A program made the position numbers and the translations under genes. A stretch of DNA of 64,000 nucleotides from Halorientalis persicus (GTDB lineage Archaea > Halobacteriota > Halobacteria > Halobacteriales > Haloarculaceae): contig NZ_FOCX01000010.1 of assembly GCF_900110215.1 (NCBI RefSeq), positions 1-64,000 of the forward strand. The letters run 5' to 3'. The notes beneath the pieces are model-generated. The model was not told the DNA's origin and did not search any database. It saw only the letters and a program-made list of their open reading frames with translations. Below, one piece after another: positions 7,168 to 15,293 of the stretch. Numbering within the stretch: position 1 is the first letter of the stretch; the number at the start of each line of letters is the position of its first letter.

Positions 7168-8439
7168 TCACTCCTCGAACCGTTTCCGGACGCTCTCGGC
7201 GTGAGCCTCCAGTCCCTCGGCCTCCGCCAGTGTCGTGATCGTCTCGGAGAGGTCGCCGAGCGCGGTCTCGTCCAATCGCTGGACGGTCGTCGAGCGCAGG
7301 AAGGTATCGACCGAGAGCCCGCCGTATCGGCGCGCGCCGCCACCTGTCGGGAGCACGTGGTTGGGGCCGCTGGCGTAGTCACCGGCCGCGACAGGCGAGT
7401 GCGGACCCAGGAAGACGCTCCCGGCGCTGTCGATGCGGTCGAGCAGGGCCTCGTCCTCGTCGGCGACGATGGCCAGGTGTTCGGCCGCGTACTCCTCGAC
7501 GAACAGGACGGCTTCGCTCATCGACCGCGCGAGGAACACGCCGCTCGCGTCGTTGTCGAGCGCGCCACGGATCGTCTCCTCGCGCTGGCGACCCGGAACT
7601 TGGCCCTCGATGGCCTCGGCGACCGCCTCGGCCAGCGCCGGGTCGTCCGTGACCGCGACGACGGAGGCGTGGGTGTCGTGTTCGGCCTGCGCCACGAGGT
7701 CGGCGGCGACGAGGTCGGGGTCGGCCGTCCCGTCGGCCAGCACGGCAACCTCGCTCGGGCCCGCGAGGAAGTCGATCTCCACGTCGCCCCGCACTTCCGC
7801 TTTGGCGGCCGTCACCCACCGATTGCCCGGTCCAACGACCGTCTGCACGCGGTCGACGGTCTCGGTGCCGTAGGCCAGTGCCGCGATTCCCTGTGCGCCG
7901 CCGACCTGATAGACTGCGTCCGCGCCGGCGATCCCGATGGCCGCGAGCGTGACGGGGTTGAGTTCCTCCGCCGGTGGCGTCGCGACGGCGACGTGGTCCA
8001 CGCCGGCGACTTTCGCGGGGATGACGCCCATCAGCGCGCTGGAGGGGTACGCCGCGGTGCCGCCGGGAACGTAGACCCCGGCGCGCTCGACGGCAGTGAA
8101 CCGACGGCCGAGGTCCCGGCCCTCAAAGTCCTCGCGCCAGTCCGCGGGGACCTGTCGCTCGTGGAACGCGCGGACGTTTTCGGCGGCGGTCTCGATGGCC
8201 TCGCGCACGTCGTCGTCGATCTCGTCGACGGCGCGCTCGGCGGCGTCGGTCACGTCGAGGTTGCCCACCGACACGTCGTCGAACTCCTCGCTGTACTCCC
8301 GGATCGCCACGTCACCCTCCTCGCTGACGCGGTCGACGATCTCGCGCACGTCCTCGCGGACGTCCTCGACACCGGCGTCGCGGTCGAAGATCGCCGCCCG
8401 CTCGTCGGGGCGCAACTCCGAAATCTCCCGGACGTTCAT
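7168..8439 (-). CDS. hisD: Histidinol dehydrogenase
   Basis: 423 residues, normal length. Catalyses the last two steps of histidine synthesis, oxidising L-histidinol to L-histidine with 2 NAD+ and a Zn2+. Recognisable are PGGTAAYPSSALMGVIPAKVAG, the GPSEVAVLAD nucleotide loop, zinc/catalytic residues in AQAEHD and EEYAAEHLAI, and the SVFLGPHSPVAAGDYASGPNHVLPTGG block. It is not in a his operon here; the next gene upstream is an unrelated membrane protein 49 bp away on the same strand. Complete active site. Confidence 0.97.
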   Translation of the reverse strand: MNVREISELRPDERAAIFDRDAGVEDVREDVREIVDRVSEEGDVAIREYSEEFDDVSVGNLDVTDAAERAVDEIDDDVREAIETAAENVRAFHERQVPADWREDFEGRDLGRRFTAVERAGVYVPGGTAAYPSSALMGVIPAKVAGVDHVAVATPPAEELNPVTLAAIGIAGADAVYQVGGAQGIAALAYGTETVDRVQTVVGPGNRWVTAAKAEVRGDVEIDFLAGPSEVAVLADGTADPDLVAADLVAQAEHDTHASVVAVTDDPALAEAVAEAIEGQVPGRQREETIRGALDNDASGVFLARSMSEAVLFVEEYAAEHLAIVADEDEALLDRIDSAGSVFLGPHSPVAAGDYASGPNHVLPTGGGARRYGGLSVDTFLRSTTVQRLDETALGDLSETITTLAEAEGLEAHAESVRKRFEE

Positions 8440-8488
8440 ACCACTACTCGTCGACCCAGGGAAAAACGGTTGTCGAATTTCTGGCCGG

Positions 8489-8821
8489 TCAGGCGGCCGA
8501 GTCAGCGTCGTCGGGGCTGTACGTATTCAGCCGGTAGATCAGCCGAGCCACGTCGAGGACGACGACGGCGGCGAACAGCCCAGACAGGGAGGCTGGCGGA
8601 TTCGTGACGGCATAGGCACCACCGACGACCAGTGCCGCGACCCCGATCCGGAGGACCGTGTTGCCGGCGACGTTCGCCGCCACGGCCGAGGGGACCGGCG
8701 AGGTCTCGTCGTACCCGGCGAGCAGGAACGTCCATTCCCGAAACCTGATGAGATAGCCCAGTACCAGCAAGAGCGCGGCCACACCGAAGTACTCGACCGC
8801 GATGGAGGGCAGTCCGAGCAT
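8489..8821 (-). CDS. Small membrane protein, unknown function
   Basis: 110 residues from ATG 8821 (an in-frame start at 8854 exists but adds an atypical basic leader). About three membrane helices: SIAVEYFGVAALLLVLGYLI, NTVLRIGVAALVVGGAYAV and LSGLFAAVVVLDVARLIY, with a hydrophilic loop (REWTFLLAGYDETS) resembling DUF3784-type proteins. It precedes hisD by 49 bp and may be cotranscribed with it, but nothing points to a role in histidine synthesis. Confidence 0.65.
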   Translation of the reverse strand: MLGLPSIAVEYFGVAALLLVLGYLIRFREWTFLLAGYDETSPVPSAVAANVAGNTVLRIGVAALVVGGAYAVTNPPASLSGLFAAVVVLDVARLIYRLNTYSPDDADSAA

Positions 8822-8878
8822 ACTCGACGGTAGTCCGCGGCGGCCCAAAAGCATTTCTCGAACGGAAGGTTCTGGGCC

Positions 8879-9766
8879 TCAAGACCAGTTGTCGACCACG
8901 GTCGACACACACCCGTCGTCGGGCAGCGGGAAGCTGTCGTGGTCGGACACGTCGTCGGTCACGTCGAACTCCTCGTAGTTGTCCGGCGTCTCCCCCTCCG
9001 CGCCGGTGTCGCCGACGGCCTTGTCCCACTCCTTCCAGGCGTACGTCCAGCCGAGGAACTCGTCGTCGGTCTTGTAGTAGTTGCGGCAGGTGTCGCAGTG
9101 GTCGGCGATGGCCTGCCCGTACTGCCCGTCGGTCGCCACGGAATCGTTGTCGATGGCCCCGCCGAGGAAGTCGACGGATGTGACGGTCGTGTCGTACCCA
9201 CGGTCCATGAAGAACTCCAGACACTCCGCGACGGTTTTCGCCCCGCCGCCGTGTGCGACCAGCCGAACGTCGGTGTCCGGGCGTTCGTCTTGGTAGTCAC
9301 GGACGAACGTGCCGAGTTTGTCGGCGTTCAGGTCCGCGATCTCGACGGTCTGGCCCCAGCGACCATCGTCCGCGTCCCAGTCGAACCCGATCAGCGCCTC
9401 GTCGTACCCCGCCGACCGGAGCGCGTCGTTGAATCCCCGGAGCGATTCGAGTGTGCCCGTGAGTCCCTTGTCGTACCGGTGGACGAACACGACCAGTTCC
9501 GACGGCGAGGCGTCGTCGGTGAGCCCCGGAATCGTGGCGCTGGTGTCGTAATCCGTCCGGTCGTGACCCGCAGTGTAGTCCACGCCGAGGAACAACTGCG
9601 CGATGAAGTGCCCACGGGTCGTCACTCGCCCCGCGTAGGACTCATCGAACGCCGCCGCAGTCCCCGACGAAGCCGTTCCCAGGCCGACCACCGCGGCCGC
9701 CCCTGTGCCCACCGTGCGCAGATACGTCCGTCTCGTGATTCGGTCTGAATCGTCCCCACGTCCCAT
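8879..9766 (-). CDS. Tat-secreted alpha/beta-hydrolase-like protein lacking the usual nucleophile
   Basis: 295 residues. The N-terminus carries a twin-arginine signal (RRTYLRTVG at 12-20, then a hydrophobic stretch to ~39 ending TAAAF), so it is exported folded. The mature part shows an alpha/beta-hydrolase pattern: LVVFVHRYDKG strand/oxyanion region (~91-101), GFDWDAD, and the position of the nucleophile elbow at 169-175 (LVAHGGG). The expected G-H-S-x-G Ser is Gly173, so either it is non-catalytic or uses another residue. A CDTC motif lies near 220. Monocistronic; AT-rich promoter region follows at 9780-9810. Confidence 0.7.
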   Translation of the reverse strand: MGRGDDSDRITRRTYLRTVGTGAAAVVGLGTASSGTAAAFDESYAGRVTTRGHFIAQLFLGVDYTAGHDRTDYDTSATIPGLTDDASPSELVVFVHRYDKGLTGTLESLRGFNDALRSAGYDEALIGFDWDADDGRWGQTVEIADLNADKLGTFVRDYQDERPDTDVRLVAHGGGAKTVAECLEFFMDRGYDTTVTSVDFLGGAIDNDSVATDGQYGQAIADHCDTCRNYYKTDDEFLGWTYAWKEWDKAVGDTGAEGETPDNYEEFDVTDDVSDHDSFPLPDDGCVSTVVDNWS

Positions 9767-9895
9767 AGTGCCACCCGGTTAAATTACCCAATATACTAAA
9801 TAAATTATGCACTATACGTCCGCGTCTTTATACGAAGGAGGCGTCAGACGCGTGTCTGCCGGGGAGTTTTGCCCGTAGCGGTCCACGAGGTGTGT

Positions 9896-10096
9896 ATGAG
9901 CTCGGAGTTCGTCTGGGGGGCGACGAAAGTCTGGCACTGTCAGGTGTGTGAGAGCCGCAACGTCACGACGGAGACGGACGTGTTCTCGGACCAGTGTCGT
10001 AACTGCACGATCTACAACGAACTCGACTGGACCGAGAGCGGTGAAGTTAGCGTCGTGGAGGCAAAGCGGATCGCCGAGGGTATGGAAGCCGACTAG
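9896..10096 (+). CDS. Small zinc-finger-like protein (66 aa)
   Basis: 66 residues from ATG 9896. Two CxxC pairs, WHCQVCESRN and DQCRNCTIY, spaced ~17 residues apart, form a likely zinc ribbon, followed by an acidic helix (VVEAKRIAEGMEAD). Family not recognised. A good box A (TTTATA, ~9829) lies 60 nt upstream, implying a leader of ~40 nt or an additional regulatory element. Its TAG stop overlaps the stop of the convergent J-protein gene by CTAG. Confidence 0.7.
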   Translation: MSSEFVWGATKVWHCQVCESRNVTTETDVFSDQCRNCTIYNELDWTESGEVSVVEAKRIAEGMEAD

Positions 10097-11082
10097 GAGT
10101 ACACCTGCGAGACCATGTGGAGGATCGAGAAAAAGACCGTCGCTCCGAGCAACAACAGCGAGACGAACAGCATCGGGATCGACGGGATCCAGGACATGAT
10201 CAGCCAGATCGTGACGAACGCACTGATCAGGAACACGAAGTGAAAGGCCAGCCAGGGACCCACCTGCCGGAGCACGTCACGCAGTGACCCGACACCCACG
10301 TCGCTGGCCGCCGTCGCTGACGGTTCGTACCCCGAGGGGGTGTAGGCGTTCGTCGACGCGTGAGCCGCCTGCCAGCCGTCGGCCCGCGCCCGGTCGCGCG
10401 GGTCCGCGCTGTGTCCGCCGGTCGCCGTCGAGGCCGACGACGAACCGGAGAACGCCCAGTCCTGGCCCGCGTCGGTCGACCACGTGCCGTACTCGTCGGT
10501 GTCGCTTCCGCTAGTGGTGCTCCCGGTGGCCTCGCTGCCACCGGCATCGGTTCCACCGGCGTCGGCGTCGCTGGTGCTGGTCCCACCAGTATTCGTGGCC
10601 CCGGTGTCGGTCCCGGTGGTTCGGTCGGTTCCTGTGGTTCGGTCGGTCCGCTCCCGTCGCCCGGTTCGGCCCGTGCGACGAGTCCTGTCGCGCCCGCTCG
10701 AACTGGCTTCGGCGTGGCTGGACCGGTAGCGCTGGTAGTTCTCGGCGTTCTCGTCCTCGTCCGTCCCGCGCTGGTTCGCGGTGTTCGACGACCCCGAACC
10801 GGCCGAGTGGGCGGTTGAACCCGTGTCCTCCACCGACCAGGCGGAGCTATCGAGGTGGTCGCGGACGTACGCGGTGTGGCCGACGCGGTCGTACCGGCTG
10901 CGGGACGCCTCGTCGACCAGCACGTCACGGGCGGCGGTGAGTCGCTTGAAACTGTCGGCGGCGTCGGCGTCGTCACTCACGTCCGGGTGGGTCTCTTTGA
11001 CCTGGGCCCGGTAGGCGTCCCGTATCGCCTCGGCGTCGGCGTCGGATTCGACACCGAGGACGCTGTAGAACGTCTCTGCCAT
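10093..11082 (-). CDS. Membrane-anchored J-domain protein
   Basis: 329 residues. Residues 3-66 form a DnaJ domain (FYSVLGVESDADAEAIRDAYR, HPD at 33-35) that would stimulate Hsp70/DnaK ATPase. Residues ~85-230 are a low-complexity linker rich in Thr, Ser, Gly and Asp, with tandem TDRTTG-type repeats. The C-terminus carries two hydrophobic helices (LAFHFVFLISAFVTIWLIM and MLFVSLLLLGATVFFSIL), anchoring it in the membrane with the J-domain in the cytoplasm. It lacks the G/F region, zinc fingers and substrate domain of DnaJ, so it is a type III J-protein. Divergent from UspA at 11196. Confidence 0.85.
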   Translation of the reverse strand: MAETFYSVLGVESDADAEAIRDAYRAQVKETHPDVSDDADAADSFKRLTAARDVLVDEASRSRYDRVGHTAYVRDHLDSSAWSVEDTGSTAHSAGSGSSNTANQRGTDEDENAENYQRYRSSHAEASSSGRDRTRRTGRTGRRERTDRTTGTDRTTGTDTGATNTGGTSTSDADAGGTDAGGSEATGSTTSGSDTDEYGTWSTDAGQDWAFSGSSSASTATGGHSADPRDRARADGWQAAHASTNAYTPSGYEPSATAASDVGVGSLRDVLRQVGPWLAFHFVFLISAFVTIWLIMSWIPSIPMLFVSLLLLGATVFFSILHMVSQVYS

Positions 11083-11195
11083 GCGGGTGCCTGATTGTGA
11101 CTGCTTCGTTCCCCGGAAGGTTAAATTTCACCCAGGTCCGCCTGGAGTCGCGATTCACCGCCGGACTACTTGTGCCCGGGACGACTACGGCCACT

Positions 11196-11624
11196 ATGGC
11201 CTCTCACGTGCTGGTGCCGCTCGACGGATCGCCGCTGGCCGACGACGCGCTCGCGCACGCACTGGACACCTTCGACTGCCGAGTGACAGTATTGAACGTG
11301 GTGACGCCGCTGGACGAAGGGATGAGCGAGGGCGGTATCCTCGACACCGACGAGTCTCGCGAGGACGCGGCCCGCGACCGCGCCGAGAACCTGATCGAGC
11401 GGGCACACCGCCGCGCCGAAGAAGTCAACCGCGATCTCGACACCGTCGTCGAGACGGGCGACCCCGCGGAGACGATCCTGCAGTACGTCGACGACCACGA
11501 CGTGGATCACGTCGTCATGGGCGGCCACGGCGGGGCGAAAAGCGACCTCGCCAGCCGTCTGCTCGGGACCGTCGCGACGGTCGTGGTCGGTGAAGCCCCC
11601 GTCACGGTCACCGTCGTGCGCTAG
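11196..11624 (+). CDS. Universal stress protein, UspA family
   Basis: 142 residues from ATG 11196. Typical USP fold: first strand HVLVPLDGSPLADDAL, and the ATP-binding signature G-x2-G-x9-G(S/T) seen as VMGGHGGAKSDLASRLLGTVAT. Family members bind ATP or dimerise under stress. Its stop overlaps (CTAG) that of the convergent Pit phosphate transporter. In haloarchaea UspA domains are often linked to transporters; here this is proximity only. Confidence 0.9.
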   Translation: MASHVLVPLDGSPLADDALAHALDTFDCRVTVLNVVTPLDEGMSEGGILDTDESREDAARDRAENLIERAHRRAEEVNRDLDTVVETGDPAETILQYVDDHDVDHVVMGGHGGAKSDLASRLLGTVATVVVGEAPVTVTVVR

Positions 11625-12826
11625 CCGAGCGGGACGGCCAGCACCCGGTAGAGTCCGAATCCGACACCGACGGACGTGACCAGCGTCAGAACCCAGAACG
11701 TCAGCGTCACACCGATCTTGCGCCGCGAAACCCCCGCCGAGCCGCCCGCGAGGCCACCGCCGATCACACCCGAGATGATGATGTTGTTAAAGGAGATGGG
11801 GATGCCCAGCGCGATGGCCAGCTGGGCGATGACGAACCCAGGCACCAGCGCGGCGATGGAGCGCCGGACGCCGAGTTGCGCGTACTCCCTGGAGGTCGCC
11901 TGCAGGAGCCGCGGCGCACCCATCCACGCCCCGCCGAGGATGCCGACCGCACCGACCGCGAGCAACGCGATCCCCGGCAGTCCGAGTTCGGCCTGATAGA
12001 GGTTTTCCAGGGGCCCGGTCGCCAGTCCGACCTGACTCCCCCCGCTGGAGAAGGCCACGAGACTGCCCAGCGCGACGAGGAACACTTTCACTCCACGGTC
12101 CACCGACTGCTTTGTCGCCCGCCGGATGAACTGGAAACTCAGGGCCGCGAGCAACAGGGTCGCGGCGGTGGTCGCGGCGAGTTCCCCGCCGGGCACGCCG
12201 GTCCGGGCGACCATCCCGCCGGCGTACCCGGCGATGGAGCCCTGTGGCTGGCCGGTCGGGGACGGGATGACGCTCAACTGGACGTGCGCGACGATCGCGC
12301 CGACCAGCGCCGCCAGCAGCGGGACGCCGATGGTCTCGGGGATATCGTCGCGACGCAGGATCGTGGCGGTGAGGTAGGCCAGGCCACCGGAGACGGGCGG
12401 CACGAGCGCCCAGAAAACGGCGATCCGCTGGTAGGTGCCGTACGCGGGCGAACCGCCGAGCGAGAGGCCGACGCCGACCATCGCGCCCGTCGTCGCGAAG
12501 GCGGCCGGTACGGGATAGCCCGAGTAGATCCCGAAGGCCATGAACGCGGTCGCGGTCAGCAGGCCCGCGGTCGCCGCGAGCGAGGTGATGGCCACGCCGT
12601 CGATCAGGCCCGCGCCGACCGTCTCGGAGATGCTGCCGCCCTGCACGAGCGCACCGAAGAACGCGAGGATACCGATGAGGAAGGCCGCTCGCATCGTCGA
12701 GATGGCGTTGGCACCGATGGCAGGAGCGAACGGTGGGGAGTTGCTGTTGGCTCCGAGCGTCCAGGCCGTGACTAACCCCGTCAGCGTCGCGAACGCGACC
12801 AGGCCCCAGAACACGAGTTCGACCAC
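11621..12826 (-). CDS. Inorganic phosphate transporter, Pit family
   Basis: 401 residues, ~10-11 membrane helices. The PHO-4/Pit signature is present twice as inverted repeats: TLGANSNSPPFAPAIGANAIS near the N-terminus (~24-44) and GIPISFNNIIISGVIGGGLAGG near 345-365, each with the conserved Asn/Gly of the transport site. Pit proteins import phosphate (as metal phosphate or with Na+/H+). The 26 residues before the C-terminal repeat include a cytoplasmic RRSIAALVPGF loop. It is monocistronic; no PhoU-like gene adjoins it. Confidence 0.9.
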   Translation of the reverse strand: MVELVFWGLVAFATLTGLVTAWTLGANSNSPPFAPAIGANAISTMRAAFLIGILAFFGALVQGGSISETVGAGLIDGVAITSLAATAGLLTATAFMAFGIYSGYPVPAAFATTGAMVGVGLSLGGSPAYGTYQRIAVFWALVPPVSGGLAYLTATILRRDDIPETIGVPLLAALVGAIVAHVQLSVIPSPTGQPQGSIAGYAGGMVARTGVPGGELAATTAATLLLAALSFQFIRRATKQSVDRGVKVFLVALGSLVAFSSGGSQVGLATGPLENLYQAELGLPGIALLAVGAVGILGGAWMGAPRLLQATSREYAQLGVRRSIAALVPGFVIAQLAIALGIPISFNNIIISGVIGGGLAGGSAGVSRRKIGVTLTFWVLTLVTSVGVGFGLYRVLAVPLG

Positions 12827-12955
12827 CGGCTCATCGACCTCCGTTGCGGGCGGGACTGGCCGGGTGGACGGGATCTGCGGCGCGGAACGGACGGTGTGTA
12901 CCCTCGTGCATTCGGAGACAGTTCGTCCGGAGGGGTCAAAACCTTCGTGGGGAAC

Positions 12956-13225
12956 TCACCGCCGCCGGTGCCACCGGACGATACCGACGGTGAGCGCAAG
13001 CGCCACGAGTCCCCCACCGACGAGCGGGCCACCGAGCATCCACCGCCCGCGAAACCCACCGAACATGAGTCCGATACTCACCGCGAACAGCCCGGCCTGT
13101 GCGAGTAGTGCAGCAGCGAGAAACGCCCAAAACGTCGCCGCGTCGGCGCGTTGCATCGAGTCCCCCAGATCCGTCGACGGCTCCGCGGGGGACTCCTCCT
13201 CGATCACCGACAGGGGATCGAACAT
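12956..13225 (-). CDS. Small two-helix membrane protein
   Basis: 89 residues from ATG 13225. A soluble acidic N-terminus (~28 aa) is followed by two membrane helices (FWAFLAAALLAQAGLFAVSI and GPLVGGGLVALALTVGIV) and a basic tail RWHRRR, giving an inside C-terminus. Its start overlaps the stop of the upstream flavin-split-barrel gene (TGATG), so the two are translationally coupled. Function unknown; common as a hypothetical partner in haloarchaea. Confidence 0.7.
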   Translation of the reverse strand: MFDPLSVIEEESPAEPSTDLGDSMQRADAATFWAFLAAALLAQAGLFAVSIGLMFGGFRGRWMLGGPLVGGGLVALALTVGIVRWHRRR

Positions 13226-13692
13226 CAATCGAATCCCGGCGGCAGTCCGGTATGTTTGACGCCGCTTCGCTCCTCGACGACGAGCGCGTAGATCGCCACG
13301 TCCACGTCCGCCGCGGCTGCTTCGACCAGCTTCGGCCGCCACGTGTCGGCCAGTCCGTCGTCGATGTCCTCCCACTCCGTCTCGGGAACGGCCTCCAGTC
13401 GGCCGGTCACAGACACGCTCTGCCAGTTGTACGGTGATTCCGCGCTGTAGACGAGGAAACTCGCGTGGTCGCTCCGCTCGCTCAGTCGCGTCTTCCGACT
13501 CTCACTGCCGTGGACGTACGTGAAGTACAGCCGCGACGCGCCGTCGAAGCCATAGGAGAACGGGAGCATATACGGCCCGTTCCCGGTTGGCAGTCCCAGC
13601 ACCCCCATGCGCTGGCTGGCGAGAAAGGCGTCGATCTCGTCGTCGCTCAACCGTTCGAGCCCGTACGCCTCGAGTTCGCCGATTGTCATCAT
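13225..13692 (-). CDS. Pyridoxamine 5'-phosphate oxidase-like (FMN split-barrel) protein
   Basis: 155 residues from ATG 13692 (ATG 13689 is equally possible; an earlier in-frame start at 13722 adds an unlikely Cys-rich leader). Family pattern: DDEIDAFLASQRMGVLGLP, PYMLPFSYGFDG, LYFTYVHGSESRKTRL (phosphate-binding Lys/Arg) and YNWQSVSVTGRLE. Such PNPOx-like proteins bind FMN, F420 or heme; the true PNPOx C-terminal domain is absent, so PLP synthesis is unlikely. Coupled by TGATG overlap to the small membrane protein downstream. Confidence 0.8.
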   Translation of the reverse strand: MMTIGELEAYGLERLSDDEIDAFLASQRMGVLGLPTGNGPYMLPFSYGFDGASRLYFTYVHGSESRKTRLSERSDHASFLVYSAESPYNWQSVSVTGRLEAVPETEWEDIDDGLADTWRPKLVEAAAADVDVAIYALVVEERSGVKHTGLPPGFD

Positions 13693-13800
13693 ACAGCACA
13701 CGAGGTCCCGAACGGGTATCAATCGCTCGCCGTCTCTCGGCTCACGGACCGATCGGGACGCCGGACAATCGCCGTCGCGGACACTTCTCGGCGGCGGGGC

Positions 13801-14307
13801 TCAGTCCCGCTGACCACGGGCCCGCCGAACGACCTCGCGATCGACCGTATTCTCCGGTACCGCCTCGACCCACTCGACGGTCTCGATGCCCTCCCCATCC
13901 AGACCGGGATCGACCGCGAGGGCGGTCGTCGTCGGGATGGCGGTGTAGTGGGCGAAATCGAAGGCGAGCCGGTCGTCGCCACACTCGAAGGCGACGTTCG
14001 TGACGGCGACGAGGCCCCCGACACCGATCTCGACGCCGGTCTCCTCCCGTACTTCCCGGACCAGCGCTTCCTCGTGGGTTTCGCCGGGTTCGACTTCCCC
14101 GCCGGGGGCGAGCCACTCTCCGTCTTCCCGGACCAGCAAGACACGACCCGCGTCGTCGGTGACGACCGCGCCGACGGCCCAGGTCATCGGGCCGACCTTC
14201 GGCTCCAGCGCGGCGAAGCGGTCGGCGTCGACGCTCTCGACTTTCCGACGTTCGAGGACGCCGTCGCGGGCCGCCAGTTCGGCGAAACGGGGCGAGGGCG
14301 CTGTCAT
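13801..14307 (-). CDS. NUDIX hydrolase
   Basis: 168 residues. The complete Nudix box runs from Gly70 to ~92 ([18 protein letters not shown] then REETGVEI), with all Glu ligands for Mg2+. NUDIX enzymes hydrolyse nucleoside diphosphates linked to another moiety. An N-terminal ~40-residue acidic extension precedes the fold. The start codon is only 6 bp downstream of the folD stop, so the two are cotranscribed; a housekeeping role for folate or nucleotide products is conceivable but not shown. Confidence 0.9.
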   Translation of the reverse strand: MTAPSPRFAELAARDGVLERRKVESVDADRFAALEPKVGPMTWAVGAVVTDDAGRVLLVREDGEWLAPGGEVEPGETHEEALVREVREETGVEIGVGGLVAVTNVAFECGDDRLAFDFAHYTAIPTTTALAVDPGLDGEGIETVEWVEAVPENTVDREVVRRARGQRD

Positions 14308-14313
14308 GCGCTC

Positions 14314-15207
14314 TCAGGGCAGTCGGACGTCGGTCTCGGTCTGGAGGCTCGCGGCCTTGACCGTGTTCCAGAGCAACATCGCGCGGGTCATCGGCCCCAC
14401 GCCGCCGGGCACGGGCGTGATCGCGCCCGCGACCTCTTTCGCGCTCTCGTACTCCACGTCCCCGACCAGTTCGTAGCCCTTCTCGGTATCGGCGTCCACG
14501 CGGTTGATCCCCACGTCGATCACCGTCGCGCCCTCGCCGAGCATCTCGCCGTCGATCATCTCGGGGACGCCCGCCGCCGCGATCACGATATCGGCCGCGC
14601 GAGTCCGTGCCGCCAGGTCCTCCGTCCGAGAGTGACACACGGTGACGGTCGCGTTGCCGCCCTCGGCCTTCTGGAGGAGGAGGTTCGCCATCGGCTTGCC
14701 GACGATGTCCGAGCGCCCGACGACCACCGCGTCGGCCCCCTCGGTCTCGACGCCGGCGTCGGCAAGCAACTTCTGGATCCCGTGGGGCGTACAGGGCTTG
14801 TAGCGTGCGTTCCCGGCGACGAGGCGGCCGACGTTCTCGGGGTGGAAGCCGTCCACGTCCTTGAGGGGGTCGATTCGCCGCAGGACTTCGCGGTCGTCGA
14901 CGTGGTCCGGCACCGGCATCTGGACGAGGATGCCGTTCACGTCCGGATCGGCGTTCAATTCGTCGATGGTGTCGAACAGTTCCTCGGCGGGCGCGTCGGG
15001 GTCTATCTCCACGTCGCGGGCCTCGATGCCGACCTCCTCGCAGTCGTCCTGTTTCATCGAGACGTAGGTCTCGCTGGCGGGGTCGTCGCTCATCAGGACC
15101 GTCGCGAGCGTCGGGGTGGTTCCGTCGTCGGCGAGTGTGTCGATGGCGTCGCCCAGTCCGTCGCGAACTTCCTGTGCGACGGCGTTCCCGTCGATGATCT
15201 CGGTCAT
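14314..15207 (-). CDS. folD: Methylenetetrahydrofolate dehydrogenase / methenyl-THF cyclohydrolase
   Basis: 297 residues from ATG 15207. FolD interconverts 5,10-methylene-THF, 5,10-methenyl-THF and 10-formyl-THF with NADP+. Motifs: the active-site segment ETYVSMKQDDCEEVGIE with catalytic Lys, VQMPVPDHVD, KDVDGFHPENVGRL, KPCTPHGIQKLL, the dinucleotide loop VVVGRSDIVGKPMANLLL, and PVPGGVGPMTRAMLL. FolD in haloarchaea supports purine and thymidylate synthesis. glyA, which makes methylene-THF, lies 2.4 kb away on the same strand; two unrelated membrane genes intervene. First gene of a folD-NUDIX pair. Confidence 0.97.
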   Translation of the reverse strand: MTEIIDGNAVAQEVRDGLGDAIDTLADDGTTPTLATVLMSDDPASETYVSMKQDDCEEVGIEARDVEIDPDAPAEELFDTIDELNADPDVNGILVQMPVPDHVDDREVLRRIDPLKDVDGFHPENVGRLVAGNARYKPCTPHGIQKLLADAGVETEGADAVVVGRSDIVGKPMANLLLQKAEGGNATVTVCHSRTEDLAARTRAADIVIAAAGVPEMIDGEMLGEGATVIDVGINRVDADTEKGYELVGDVEYESAKEVAGAITPVPGGVGPMTRAMLLWNTVKAASLQTETDVRLP

Positions 15208-15293
15208 GCCTGAACGGGAGCCACGGCGAGTAATCAAACCCTCGAATGCCGTGCGGTGGGTTCGGCAGGCGCACGTAAGCGGTGGCCCACTGG

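Noticed and set aside
10600..10720. Short tandem repeats resembling a minisatellite
   Set aside because: They fall inside the coding low-complexity linker of the J-protein and keep its frame.
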